Below the pieces are notes generated by a model. The model did not search any database. It was not told the DNA's origin and worked only from the letters and a program-made list of their open reading frames with translations. DNA of 49,731 nt from Rhodospirillaceae bacterium (GTDB lineage Bacteria; Pseudomonadota; Alphaproteobacteria; Rhodospirillales; UBA2165). A program made the translations under genes and the position numbers. This document shows, one piece after another, positions 8,635 through 16,837 of the stretch; position 1 is the first letter of the stretch, and each line of letters starts with the position of its first letter. Location of the stretch: positions 1-49,731 of the forward strand of contig CANIGJ010000031.1 in the NCBI GenBank assembly GCA_947467145.1. Reading direction: 5' to 3'.

Positions 8635-9041
8635 GCGCCCACCAGGGGCCACAGCAGCGAAACCCAGGTGAAGCCGCACAGGATCAGGGCGATCATGACG
8701 GCCGCGCTGCCGAAATCCTTGGCGCGCTTGGAAAGGGCATGGGTTTCGTAGGAAATCCGGTCGATGGCCGCCTCAACCCCGGAATTCAGCAATTCGACGA
8801 TCAGGACCAGCAGGACGGAGCCGACCAGCAGGACCTGCTCGACCGGCCCAACCGGCAGGAACAGGCCCACCGGGATCAGGATGACGGCCAGGGTCAGTTC
8901 CTGGCGGAAGGCGCTTTCTTCGCGGACGGCAAAGCCCAGCCCGCTCAGCGAATTCTTCATCGCGGCCCACGCGCGCATGAGCCCCCTGTTCCCTTTATGA
9001 GGGTTATCTTTAGAAAAATATTCTGGCTCGGGACTAGTCAC
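8622..9041 (-). CDS. dgkA: Diacylglycerol kinase (prokaryotic DgkA)
   Basis: A 139-residue integral membrane enzyme that phosphorylates diacylglycerol to phosphatidate, recycling lipid headgroup by-products. The N-terminal NPHKGNRGLMRAW, the AFRQE segment, three hydrophobic helices and the signature VELLNSGVEAAIDRI (usual ELLNTAIE-type motif with catalytic Glu) are clear. The start is taken at GTG 9041, because the conserved KGN...GL block lies upstream of the next Met. Length agrees with the family (about 120-140). It is divergent from a PmtA-like lipid methyltransferase gene, so the neighbourhood concerns membrane lipids. Confidence 0.92.
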   Translation of the reverse strand: MTSPEPEYFSKDNPHKGNRGLMRAWAAMKNSLSGLGFAVREESAFRQELTLAVILIPVGLFLPVGPVEQVLLVGSVLLVLIVELLNSGVEAAIDRISYETHALSKRAKDFGSAAVMIALILCGFTWVSLLWPLVGAWAR

Positions 9042-9214
9042 GTCGGTTTTCCGTTAATTTGCCAAGGCAACGCTTTTATGACATTTTCCCGAACACTCGA
9101 TGACATTTTGGGGGTCGTCCGGGTTTGGGGCTTGGTCGAGGTCGGCGCACGCGCGCAACGTAAGCTAAATAGCTCCTTTTTCCAATTTCCCATCTTTGAA
9201 GGATTGTTGGTTCC

Positions 9215-9778
9215 GTGAACGCAATCGCAGGCTTGTACACTGCCACCAGGGCACAATTACAGCTAAAATCCGCCAACGTCATTTCGAGCATTGCGTCGCG
9301 TACGCGCGCGATCGGCGCGATTTGCGAATCCTCACGCTACCTCGCCGCCCGCATGCATGGCGCGATGACCGATCCGAACGCCGCCCCGATCGTGGAATTG
9401 GGCGCGGGCTTCGGCTCGGTGACGCAGCTCCTGCCCGAGAGCGCGGTCAGCCTCGAGCTGGAAGAAGAACGTCTTAATTATCTCCGCGAGACCTATCCGA
9501 ACCGCCGCGTCCTTGACGAGTGCGCGATCCAGTTCGTCTCCAATCTGCAAGAGCCGACCATCGTCGTGAGCTGCATTCCGAGCGTGAACAATCCGGAATT
9601 CGCACGCCTGCGCGCCGCCGTTGCGCAGAGCCGCCAGCGCGGGATGATCACTGAGCTCGTCACCTATACCTATTTCCCGACCAACAATCCCTTCTCGGGG
9701 ATTTTCTCGGTCGAGCAGCTCGCCGGCCTCGAAGTACGGAACGTGCCTCCCGCGTTCGTATGGAGATATAAATGCTGA
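9215..9778 (+). CDS. PmtA-like phospholipid N-methyltransferase (SAM-dependent)
   Basis: A 187-residue class I methyltransferase. Motif I is VELGAGFGSVTQLL (about residues 64-77), and the C-terminus NVPPAFVWRYKC closely resembles the ending of the PmtA/rRNA dimethylase-like lipid methyltransferases that convert phosphatidylethanolamine to phosphatidylcholine in alphaproteobacteria. The GTG start at 9215 has GAAGGA upstream. The stop overlaps the start of the next gene (ATGCTGA, 9772-9778), so the two are translationally coupled. Lipid substrate is inferred; a methyltransferase acting on a different amine is possible. Confidence 0.78.
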   Translation: MNAIAGLYTATRAQLQLKSANVISSIASRTRAIGAICESSRYLAARMHGAMTDPNAAPIVELGAGFGSVTQLLPESAVSLELEEERLNYLRETYPNRRVLDECAIQFVSNLQEPTIVVSCIPSVNNPEFARLRAAVAQSRQRGMITELVTYTYFPTNNPFSGIFSVEQLAGLEVRNVPPAFVWRYKC

Positions 9779-11301
9779 CACGTCCGAGCGCGGGCACTGT
9801 TCTTTCGCTCGCGGTCGTCGGTCTCACCGCCGTCTGCGCGATCATCCAGCTCGATCCTTATATCGTCCTGGGTATTGCGCCGTTCTTCCTGCTGGGCTGC
9901 GCCAAAGGCAAGAAACCGCTGAACCTGGTGGCGATGGCCTCGCTGCCCGCTTTGTTCCTGATCTTCCTCAGCGTCGTGAAGGTCCAGCTCACCGGCTTGC
10001 CCCTGTCGATCCTCGACCGCTTCCTGATCGACAGCAACATCGTCGTGCTGGCCTATAACGATTGGCGCGTCGCGGTCGCCACAATCGTGATCGCGGCAGG
10101 CATCGTCTATTACTTCTGGGTCCTCGTCAGGGGGCGCGGCCGGTTCAGCATGTTCGAGAAGGTCGGCGCCAGCATCCTCATTACGTTCTGGGCTTTTTTC
10201 GCCTTCAAGGTGACGTCGTCTGATCTCGACTTCCTGCTGACCGACGAAAACCACGAACCCACCGTGCGCACCTTCGTCAAATCGATGATCGTGCCAGGCG
10301 CCAAGCTGGCGCTCGCCGATGAGGACGACAGCGATATGCGCCTGTCGCTGCGTCCGCTCGGCGCGCCTAAGGGCGGCAAACCCGATCTGTATTTCGTGTT
10401 GCAGGAATCCACCTTCGATCCGCGCATCGTCGAGCCGGAATACGAGCCGCAGACGCTCTTCTCGCGTCACGTTCCTCTGTCCGGTCCGTTGAAAGTGCAT
10501 ACCTTCGGCGGCGGCACTTGGCTCAGCGAATTCTCGCTGGTGACACAAATCCGCCCGCAGGAATTCGGCGACGGCGGTTGGTACGTGTTTCATCAGTTGC
10601 CCGGCCGCATCAAACGTTCGCTGTTCACGCAGCTCAAGGAACTCGGCTATCGCACCATCGTGGTCTATCCGGTGCCGGGCTTCTTCCTGAATGCGCGCCA
10701 GTTCTACAAATCGATCGGCGTCGACGAGTTCGAGGACCCCGCCTCGCTCGGCGTCAGCCAAGGCTGGGATTGGAAGATTCCGGATGCCAAATTCTATGAC
10801 GCCGTACTCAAGAAGACAGCAGAAACGCCCGACCAACCCGTCGCCGTCTTCATGCTCACCATCAACCAGCATGGCCCGCACGATGCGGAACGCCCGTTCG
10901 CGGACTACCTGTCGCGGTTTGAGGCGAGCGATAAGGCCTACGCCGACTTCCTGGACAAGCTGAAGGAGCGCAACAAGCGCGCCGGCGTCGTCGTGTTCGG
11001 CGATCATCAGCCCGAATTCACCAAAGGCCTCTTCCCGGAAGAAGCGCCGCGCCAGCTGACGCATTACGAAATCCGCTGCGTCAATTTCAAGTGCGTGGGC
11101 GAACCCAAGAAGCGCGACGGCGACGAGCAACTCGACATCACGCGCCTGGCACCGACAGCTCTCGAACATTTCGGCTTTGAGATGGACGATCTGTCCTTCT
11201 ATGCCAAATACCTGTTCGAGGATTGCACCGCCGACGTCACGCGCTGCGCCGACGGCCTGCGGCTCAAGTTCAACCGCGCCTTCGCGTCGTCGTTCCAGTA
11301 A
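9772..11301 (+). CDS. Sulfatase-fold membrane phospho(glycero)transferase, LtaS/OpgB-like
   Basis: A 509-residue protein with several N-terminal transmembrane helices (roughly the first 165 residues) and a C-terminal periplasmic sulfatase-fold domain. E212 (LQEST) and D411-H412 (FGDHQPEF) look like metal ligands, and T249 in GGGTWLSEF is the likely nucleophile, matching the LtaS/CptA/OpgB pattern. These enzymes move phosphoglycerol or phosphoethanolamine from phospholipids onto glucans, LPS or polymers. Coupling to a phospholipid methyltransferase gene and proximity to dgkA (which recycles the diacylglycerol such reactions release) support an OpgB-type role, though the acceptor cannot be read from the sequence. 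Confidence 0.82.
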   Translation: MLTRPSAGTVLSLAVVGLTAVCAIIQLDPYIVLGIAPFFLLGCAKGKKPLNLVAMASLPALFLIFLSVVKVQLTGLPLSILDRFLIDSNIVVLAYNDWRVAVATIVIAAGIVYYFWVLVRGRGRFSMFEKVGASILITFWAFFAFKVTSSDLDFLLTDENHEPTVRTFVKSMIVPGAKLALADEDDSDMRLSLRPLGAPKGGKPDLYFVLQESTFDPRIVEPEYEPQTLFSRHVPLSGPLKVHTFGGGTWLSEFSLVTQIRPQEFGDGGWYVFHQLPGRIKRSLFTQLKELGYRTIVVYPVPGFFLNARQFYKSIGVDEFEDPASLGVSQGWDWKIPDAKFYDAVLKKTAETPDQPVAVFMLTINQHGPHDAERPFADYLSRFEASDKAYADFLDKLKERNKRAGVVVFGDHQPEFTKGLFPEEAPRQLTHYEIRCVNFKCVGEPKKRDGDEQLDITRLAPTALEHFGFEMDDLSFYAKYLFEDCTADVTRCADGLRLKFNRAFASSFQ

Positions 11302-11323
11302 TTACTGACGATCTAAAGTGAAA

Positions 11324-11614
11324 CACGCACCTGAGAGCGTGATCTCTTGATCCTGAGCCGTCTGCGCCGCCGGAATTTTCCCGCGTGGGCAGGAGCGAAA
11401 TGCAGCGCGTAGCGATACTACGCACAAATTTCGCGACGAACCCTCGCGAGAAAAGGCCGCGGCCCGGAGGGTTGCGCCTCGGCGGCCATCCGCTTAGTTG
11501 CGCCGCTTGCTCGATGCGCCCACATCGCCCGTCGCGGCGCGCCTAGCGGACTGGCTCGCCGATAGCGCAACGGAGGCGGTTCAAGATCAAGAGATCACGC
11601 TCTAATGGTGCGTG
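11324..11614. mobile_element. MITE-like element with long terminal inverted repeats
   Basis: A perfect 19-bp inverted repeat sits at 11334-11352 and 11585-11603. It extends outward (with a 2/3-base mismatch block) to CACGCACC at 11324-11331 and GGTGCGTG at 11607-11614, and imperfectly inward. The roughly 230-bp interior is GC-rich, non-coding and holds a small hairpin (GCGTAG/CTACGC near 11408-11423). The element fills the whole gap between the converging sulfatase-like and MFS-spermidine synthase genes. Its right arm supplies the stop codon and last four codons of the latter. No transposase is present, so mobility is inferred. Confidence 0.65.
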
Positions 11615-13794
11615 CTCCATTCCATACCCATATTGTCGTCGGTGATGGTGCGCAGGCCCTCGGTCCGCTTCAGGATCAGCGCCTTGCGTTCGATACTGTC
11701 CCATTCGCCTTTGTCGAGACCGGCTTCATCGACGGCGCGCAGGCGGGCGTGATTGCGATCCAACGCATCGCGCCCAGCGTCGTCGTCGCTGACCACTGGG
11801 GCACCGTCGATCGCGTAACCCTGCATGACCGTTTCCCAGCGATCGTTATCGATCACGATGGGGGCGTTGCTGCCCACCGCCAGGGTGGCGAAGCGCAATG
11901 AGTCGGAGAACGACATGGCAGCCGTGCGATGCACCTCGGACGAACCCGTCGCATTGAACATGACCACGCCGCCCGGATTGAGAACCGTACCGACCAAGGT
12001 CAGGAACTCCTTGGACAGCACGTTGGAGGCAAAGGAGCGCCAGTGGAACGTCGTATTCATCACCACGACGTCAAACTTCTCGCCCTGGTGATTGCGGATC
12101 CAGCGCCGCCCGTCGTCGATCACAATCTTAACGCGCGGGTTCTCGAGCACGCTCGCCACCGCCGGATAACGCGGGATGAGCTGCAGATAGCCGGGATTGA
12201 TCTCGACCACCGTCATTTCCTCGAGCTGCGGATGATTGCCGACGACCTGCGCCCAGGCGCCGCCCGACAGACCGATCATCAGCACGCGTTTCGGATTGGG
12301 ATGGAACGCCGAAATCGAGAAGGCGCGGAAGATGCCGTTCTGATCGTCGATGAAATCGACCGACATGCGTCCGTCATAGACGCCACTACCGAAAATCACG
12401 CCGTCGGGCATGACGCCGATGACGCCGGACTTGGTCTCGACCTCGTTGGCGAACGGCTCGTCGACGGTGCCGCGAAACAGCAGACGCTCGTAGATATCCT
12501 TGTACAACGGCCCGGCGGCGAAGCCCGCGACCACAGCCAGGCCGACAACGATCCCGGCCGCCGTCAGGCGTGGGCTGCTATCGGCGTCGGCCCACAAGGT
12601 CCAGGCGATCACGATGCCGACGACGCACAAGACGGGGACCAACTGGCTCGTCGTCAGGTAATCCATCATGACGAAACCGGTCAGCAGGCAACCCGCAACC
12701 GAACCGACGACATTGGCGAGATAAAGTTTGCCGATGCTGGATCCGGCGCTGCGGTCGGGTGCGACCGACAGATGCGCGATCACCGGGAACAACGCCGCCC
12801 ACAAGCCGGCGACGAGGGCGACACCGAACAACGCGAGCCATGACGCACGGCCGTCGCCGACCAGGGTCATGGCCGGAATGCACAGCAAGGCCGCGATGGC
12901 GGCGACCAGCAGCAGCACGGTCGGCACCATCCGGCCAGCTTCCGGCGAACGATCCGCCAAACGCGACAGCGGCCGGCCGGCCAGGCCGCCAAACGCAATG
13001 CCGATCAGGAAGAAGCCGAGCAGATGTGCGAAGTCGCGCGCCGATCCGCCCGACAAGAACGCATAGGAGCGGAACCACAACATTTCGAACGACAACGATA
13101 GGAATCCGGTCAGGCCCGCCAGAAGCGCCGCGCGGGCCGGGCCGAGCGGCAGGAAGACCGCCTGGCGATCCAGCCTGATCTCGTGGCCGATGACGGTTTC
13201 ATCGATGGCCGCGATCGAACTGCGGCTCAACAGGATCGCGCCGAGGCCGACAAACAGATTGAGGCCGGCCGCGACTTCGACCGTGCCGTGCTGGCCGAGC
13301 GCCTGCATCAGCACCTCGGCCGCGAAGAAGCACGCAAAGCCCGAGCCCAACGTATTGACGAAATAGAGCGCACCGACGCCGTTGCCGACATGGCCGCGCT
13401 TGGCGACGAGATAGGCCGCCAGGATGGGCAAGGTGGCCCCCATCAGCACGGTCGGCAGAACCACCAGTCCGAAGGCGAGCAGGCCGGTCTGCGCCATGCT
13501 GGCGGTGGTGAAGCGCACGCCGATGGCATCGAACAGCGACAGCGAGAAGATGCCGAAGATGCCGATGACGAATTCGATCAGGCCATAAATGAACAGCAGC
13601 CGATTGGGCGAGCGGTTGGCGACCCAGCCGCCGGCGAAGGCGCCGATACCGAGGCCGAGCAGGAAGGCGGCCACGACCGCCGTCGCGGATTCCGTGTTGG
13701 TTCCGTAGATGGTGAACAGCGAACGCTGCCAGACCACCTGGTAAAGAAGAGCTGGGATGCCGGAGACGAGGAAAAGCGGAAGAAGGAGCGCCAT
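11602..13794 (-). CDS. Fused MFS transporter/spermidine synthase-like protein
   Basis: A 730-residue fusion. Residues 1 to about 430 are very hydrophobic with a dozen or more helices (LFLVSGIPALLYQVVW at the start), and the C-terminal part is a soluble spermidine synthase-like Rossmann domain (MIGLSGGAW, VVEINPGY and DVVVMNTTFHWRSF blocks). This family is annotated as membrane-bound spermidine synthase, but polyamine synthesis has rarely been shown. MNTT replaces the usual D-x-x-D region around the catalytic Asp, so activity should not be assumed. The stop codon falls in the right arm of the MITE-like element. No clear ribosome site is seen before the ATG at 13794. Confidence 0.85.
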   Translation of the reverse strand: MALLLPLFLVSGIPALLYQVVWQRSLFTIYGTNTESATAVVAAFLLGLGIGAFAGGWVANRSPNRLLFIYGLIEFVIGIFGIFSLSLFDAIGVRFTTASMAQTGLLAFGLVVLPTVLMGATLPILAAYLVAKRGHVGNGVGALYFVNTLGSGFACFFAAEVLMQALGQHGTVEVAAGLNLFVGLGAILLSRSSIAAIDETVIGHEIRLDRQAVFLPLGPARAALLAGLTGFLSLSFEMLWFRSYAFLSGGSARDFAHLLGFFLIGIAFGGLAGRPLSRLADRSPEAGRMVPTVLLLVAAIAALLCIPAMTLVGDGRASWLALFGVALVAGLWAALFPVIAHLSVAPDRSAGSSIGKLYLANVVGSVAGCLLTGFVMMDYLTTSQLVPVLCVVGIVIAWTLWADADSSPRLTAAGIVVGLAVVAGFAAGPLYKDIYERLLFRGTVDEPFANEVETKSGVIGVMPDGVIFGSGVYDGRMSVDFIDDQNGIFRAFSISAFHPNPKRVLMIGLSGGAWAQVVGNHPQLEEMTVVEINPGYLQLIPRYPAVASVLENPRVKIVIDDGRRWIRNHQGEKFDVVVMNTTFHWRSFASNVLSKEFLTLVGTVLNPGGVVMFNATGSSEVHRTAAMSFSDSLRFATLAVGSNAPIVIDNDRWETVMQGYAIDGAPVVSDDDAGRDALDRNHARLRAVDEAGLDKGEWDSIERKALILKRTEGLRTITDDNMGMEWSTHH

Positions 13795-13964
13795 CAGACG
13801 GACACGGCCCAGAAAGCGCGGGGGAAGGTACGGGACATACGGAAAGCCTCGCTCATTTATATCGCCGATCTATTGTATTTCGGCGCGCTAAACTGCCCGA
13901 GGACCGGGCTAATAATCAAGCTGTGGGATCAAATGACGCGTATCGGGCCGGTCAAGCAGCCCAA

Positions 13965-15254
13965 CTACGCAGCCCGGGCGGCGGCGAGCCGTTCGCGATA
14001 GGCCTCGAGCCAGTCCCGCGTCTCCGCCGCCTCGAAGAAGCCCGCGCGCGCCAGCAGGTAGTCCTGCGGCGTATCGGCCGCCGGCGGGCGGATACCCCCG
14101 GTCTTGAAGGCATTAACCGCCTGGATGATGCGCCGCCGCGTCAGGGTGATCATATGATCGCTGGGAGCCAGATGCTCCCATTCGAACTCGGACACGCCAC
14201 CCTGCATGGCTTCGGTGATCATCTGGTCTTGCAGCAGCACACCATCGATCCCGGTGAAGGTCTCGGTCCGTTGGCGTTCGCGATCGATGAGATAGTCGTT
14301 CTCGCGCCGCGCGCGCGGACGCCAGCGGCCATACCAATCGGTCGTGTTGGGCAGGAAATCGTTGAAGTCGGCAACCCCGCCGGTGAGCGTCGCCAGCTTG
14401 GACACGTGCAGCGTGCTACGGCGCGCAAAGTAGACCGACATATTGTGCGTGTCGTCCATTGGCACCCAAGCGCGCGCGGTCACATGGCCTTCGATCGGCC
14501 CGGTCGGCGCCAGCGTCCAGAACGGAAAGAGGAAATGCGCGACCCGCCAATTGAGCTTGCCCGCCTCGGCCGGCCGGTAGGCGCCGTAGGAGGTGCCGTA
14601 GGGCGTTTCGGTCAGTTTATATTCGGGATGCGGATTGGCGATGATGATGCCTTCAATATCTGTATCTCTCGTCTTCGGGCGATGCGCCGGGCCATGCAGG
14701 ATGCCGGCATGCGAGGTATCGATGCTGCCTTCCAACGACGGCAGGAAGCTGCATTCGCGCTGGATGAACATGACGATGGTGTCGTCCTCGTTGCCCATCG
14801 TTGCCTCGATCTGCGGCAGATCGGGCACGTCATTTTCCTTTTGGTCGCCCATATAGACCCAGACCACCCCGGCGCGTTCGCGCGTACGGTACGCTTTGGC
14901 GTGGACCTTGTGTTTGAAGTCCTGGTGCGGCGGCACGTTGGCCATATCCAAACAGTTGCCGTCGGCATCGAATTTCCAGCCGTGATAGACGCAGCGGATG
15001 CCTCCCTCCTCGTTGCGGCCGAAGAACAACGAGGCGCAACGATGCGGGCAGCGGTGGTCCATAACGCCCACCTTGCCATTCGAATCGCGAAACGCGATGA
15101 GCTGCTCACCGAGCAGCATGAGCCGCATGGGCTCGCCATCCGCCTTCAATTCGGTGGATGCGGCGGCCGGGAGCCAATATTGGCGCATGAAATCGCCCAT
15201 CGGCGTTCCGGCGCTGACTTGGGTGAGAAGGTCCTGATCGCGTCTGCTCGCCAT
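13965..15254 (-). CDS. Rieske [2Fe-2S] aromatic oxygenase, terminal subunit (Rieske-3)
   Basis: A 429-residue terminal oxygenase. The Rieske ligands are C69-P-H71 and C88-x2-H91; the mononuclear iron motif is D179-x2-H182-x4-H187 in EGSIDTSHAGILHG. The HxxxxH-following GPAHRPK sequence and SFLPSLEGS resemble the phthalate 4,5-dioxygenase/vanillate-type enzymes closely. ATG at 15254 is preceded by a weak purine-rich site. The gene is divergent from Rieske-4 with a 224-bp control region holding a palindrome. Downstream is 170 bp with no recognised gene before the fused spermidine synthase gene. Confidence 0.93.
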   Translation of the reverse strand: MASRRDQDLLTQVSAGTPMGDFMRQYWLPAAASTELKADGEPMRLMLLGEQLIAFRDSNGKVGVMDHRCPHRCASLFFGRNEEGGIRCVYHGWKFDADGNCLDMANVPPHQDFKHKVHAKAYRTRERAGVVWVYMGDQKENDVPDLPQIEATMGNEDDTIVMFIQRECSFLPSLEGSIDTSHAGILHGPAHRPKTRDTDIEGIIIANPHPEYKLTETPYGTSYGAYRPAEAGKLNWRVAHFLFPFWTLAPTGPIEGHVTARAWVPMDDTHNMSVYFARRSTLHVSKLATLTGGVADFNDFLPNTTDWYGRWRPRARRENDYLIDRERQRTETFTGIDGVLLQDQMITEAMQGGVSEFEWEHLAPSDHMITLTRRRIIQAVNAFKTGGIRPPAADTPQDYLLARAGFFEAAETRDWLEAYRERLAAARAA

Positions 15255-15339
15255 GTGATGCCTCTCGCCTGTGCTTTGCCCTTGGAACGGGTCATTTCGC
15301 TAAGCTAATCGCCGGATGGGTTCGCTTGTCAATCTGGTC

Positions 15340-15359
15340 ACCGGAATTATTAATCCGGT
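15340..15359. promoter_or_regulatory. Palindromic candidate operator between Rieske-3 and Rieske-4
   Basis: ACCGGA and TCCGGT flank the core ATTATTAA, forming a 20-bp dyad in the middle of the divergent region. A related 20-bp site, inverted, sits at 34234-34253 ahead of the cupin/Rieske-5 genes; 14 of 20 positions agree, including the whole 8-bp core. This suggests one regulator for both loci, although AT-rich cores can coincide by chance. Confidence 0.4.
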
Positions 15360-15478
15360 TTCCGGCTTTGCCCCAATTCTAAGCTTTTCCTAGGCTCCCC
15401 AGCCCCCTAAAATTGGCCCCTATTAGAACAGGGCCTTAGGGCCGAGGGTTTAACCTCAAGCATCCGAGGAACACATTC

Positions 15479-16768
15479 ATGTTGTCCGAAGCAGACAATG
15501 TCCGTTTGACCCGAGTTTCCCGCGGCACCCCGATGGGTGAACTGATGCGGCGCTATTGGCAGCCGGTCCTGCTCTCGACCGAATTGCCGGAGAACGACGG
15601 CGCGCCCAAGCGCATCAAGATTCTCAACGAGGAACTCATTGCCTTCCGCGACACCAACGGCAAGGTCGGCATCGTGGATGCCTTCTGTCCCCATCGCCGC
15701 GCACCGATGTTCTACGCGCGCAACGAGGAATGCGGACTGCGCTGCGTTTATCACGGCTGGAAATTCGACGCCGATGGCAAGTGCGTTGATCTGCCGACCG
15801 AGCCGGCGACCAGCAAGATGAAAGATCACATCAGCATCAAATCCTATCCGACCTACGAAAAGGCCGGTCTGATCTTCGCCTATCTCGGACCAAAGGAAGA
15901 GATGCCCGATTATCCGAATTACGAATGGATGCGCGCGCCGGCGACTCATCGCCATGTGTCGAAGACCTACGAAGCCTGCAACTGGCTGCAAGCGCTCGAA
16001 GGCGGCCTCGATACCGCCCACTCGTCATACCTGCACAACAACAAGCTGGGCGACAAAAAGGAATTCCGTCAGCGCGATCGCGCGCCGCGCCTCGATGTCG
16101 AGCGCACGGACTACGGCTACTATTACGTCTCGCATCGCAATGCCAACGAGGACGGCACCTATGTGCGCGTCTATCAGTACGTCATGCCGTGGCAGCAGAT
16201 GCGCGCCAACGTGCAGCAGAATCCGGGTGCGCGCCCGAATCGCGTGCCGAAGCATGATGGCCATATCTGGGTACCGATCGATGACGAGCAGACGTTCGTC
16301 TACAACTGGATGGCCGGCGTCGACGAAAACGCCCGCCTCGATCCGGAATATGTCGAGCAGGCCGAAAAGTCGGCCGGCCGCGGTTCGGACGATCTCGATC
16401 CGATCACGTTCAAGCTGAAAAAGAATCCTGGCAACGATTACATGATCGACCGCCAGATGCAGAAGACTTCGAACTTCACCGGCATTGTCGGCGTCAACAC
16501 GCAGGACTTCGCGCTGCAGGAATCGATGGGCGGCGCCGATGGCCGTATGATCTGCGACCGGACCAAGGAAAATCTCGGCTCGTCGGACAAGGCGATCATC
16601 GCCATGCGCAACCTGCTGCTTGAAGCGACGCGCGACGTCGAAGCGGGCAAAAAGCCGCGCGGCACCGATGCGAAGACCCATGGAGCCTGCCGTCCGCATG
16701 ACGGCTTGGTCCCCGCGGGCAAGGATTGGCGCGAACAATACGCCGAAAACCTCGTTTGTAAGTGGTGA
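15479..16768 (+). CDS. Rieske [2Fe-2S] aromatic oxygenase, terminal subunit (Rieske-4)
   Basis: A 429-residue paralogue of Rieske-1. The cluster ligands are C70-P-H72 and C89-x2-H92; the iron site is D178-x2-H181-x4-H186 (EGGLDTAHSSYLHNN). The carboxylate ligand may be the Asp in GVNTQDFALQES. Blocks shared with Rieske-1 run the entire length, ending in similar HDGLVPAGK and HDGFVPKGK tails. ATG at 15479 has GAGGA upstream. The gene is followed after 69 bp by ABC system A, and the same regulator could drive uptake and attack of one compound (inference). Confidence 0.93.
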   Translation: MLSEADNVRLTRVSRGTPMGELMRRYWQPVLLSTELPENDGAPKRIKILNEELIAFRDTNGKVGIVDAFCPHRRAPMFYARNEECGLRCVYHGWKFDADGKCVDLPTEPATSKMKDHISIKSYPTYEKAGLIFAYLGPKEEMPDYPNYEWMRAPATHRHVSKTYEACNWLQALEGGLDTAHSSYLHNNKLGDKKEFRQRDRAPRLDVERTDYGYYYVSHRNANEDGTYVRVYQYVMPWQQMRANVQQNPGARPNRVPKHDGHIWVPIDDEQTFVYNWMAGVDENARLDPEYVEQAEKSAGRGSDDLDPITFKLKKNPGNDYMIDRQMQKTSNFTGIVGVNTQDFALQESMGGADGRMICDRTKENLGSSDKAIIAMRNLLLEATRDVEAGKKPRGTDAKTHGACRPHDGLVPAGKDWREQYAENLVCKW

Positions 16769-16809
16769 CGCCGAGCCCCTTTTTATATTAGGGTTTGGTG
16801 TGGATATGA

Positions 16810-16827
16810 TCCTGATTGAAATCAGGA
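16810..16827. promoter_or_regulatory. Perfect palindrome next to the ABC system A ribosome site
   Basis: TCCTGATT-GA-AATCAGGA is an 8-bp perfect dyad with a 2-bp spacer, ending three bases before the GGGGGAGG ribosome site (from 16830) of the ABC ATPase gene at 16838. It could be a repressor operator; a 2-nt loop is too small for a fully paired RNA hairpin, so the DNA-operator reading is preferred. Confidence 0.5.
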
Positions 16828-16837
16828 CGGGGGAGGT

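Noticed and set aside
9670..11169. A 499-residue open frame on the minus strand opposite the sulfatase-fold gene
   Set aside because: It has an Arg/Glu/His/Asp-rich composition with no family blocks or ribosome site, and mirrors a well-supported gene; long antisense frames are expected at this GC content.
11302..11601. A small gene in the 300-bp gap between the sulfatase-like and fused spermidine synthase genes
   Set aside because: No start codon with a ribosome site or plausible protein; the gap is explained by the inverted-repeat element.
13795..13964. Possible small gene or RNA between Rieske-3 and the fused spermidine synthase
   Set aside because: No convincing open frame, hairpin with T-run or tRNA-like cloverleaf was found.
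13923..15308. A 461-residue open frame on the plus strand across Rieske-3
   Set aside because: The opposite strand has full Rieske motifs; this frame shows no recognisable domain and is a shadow.
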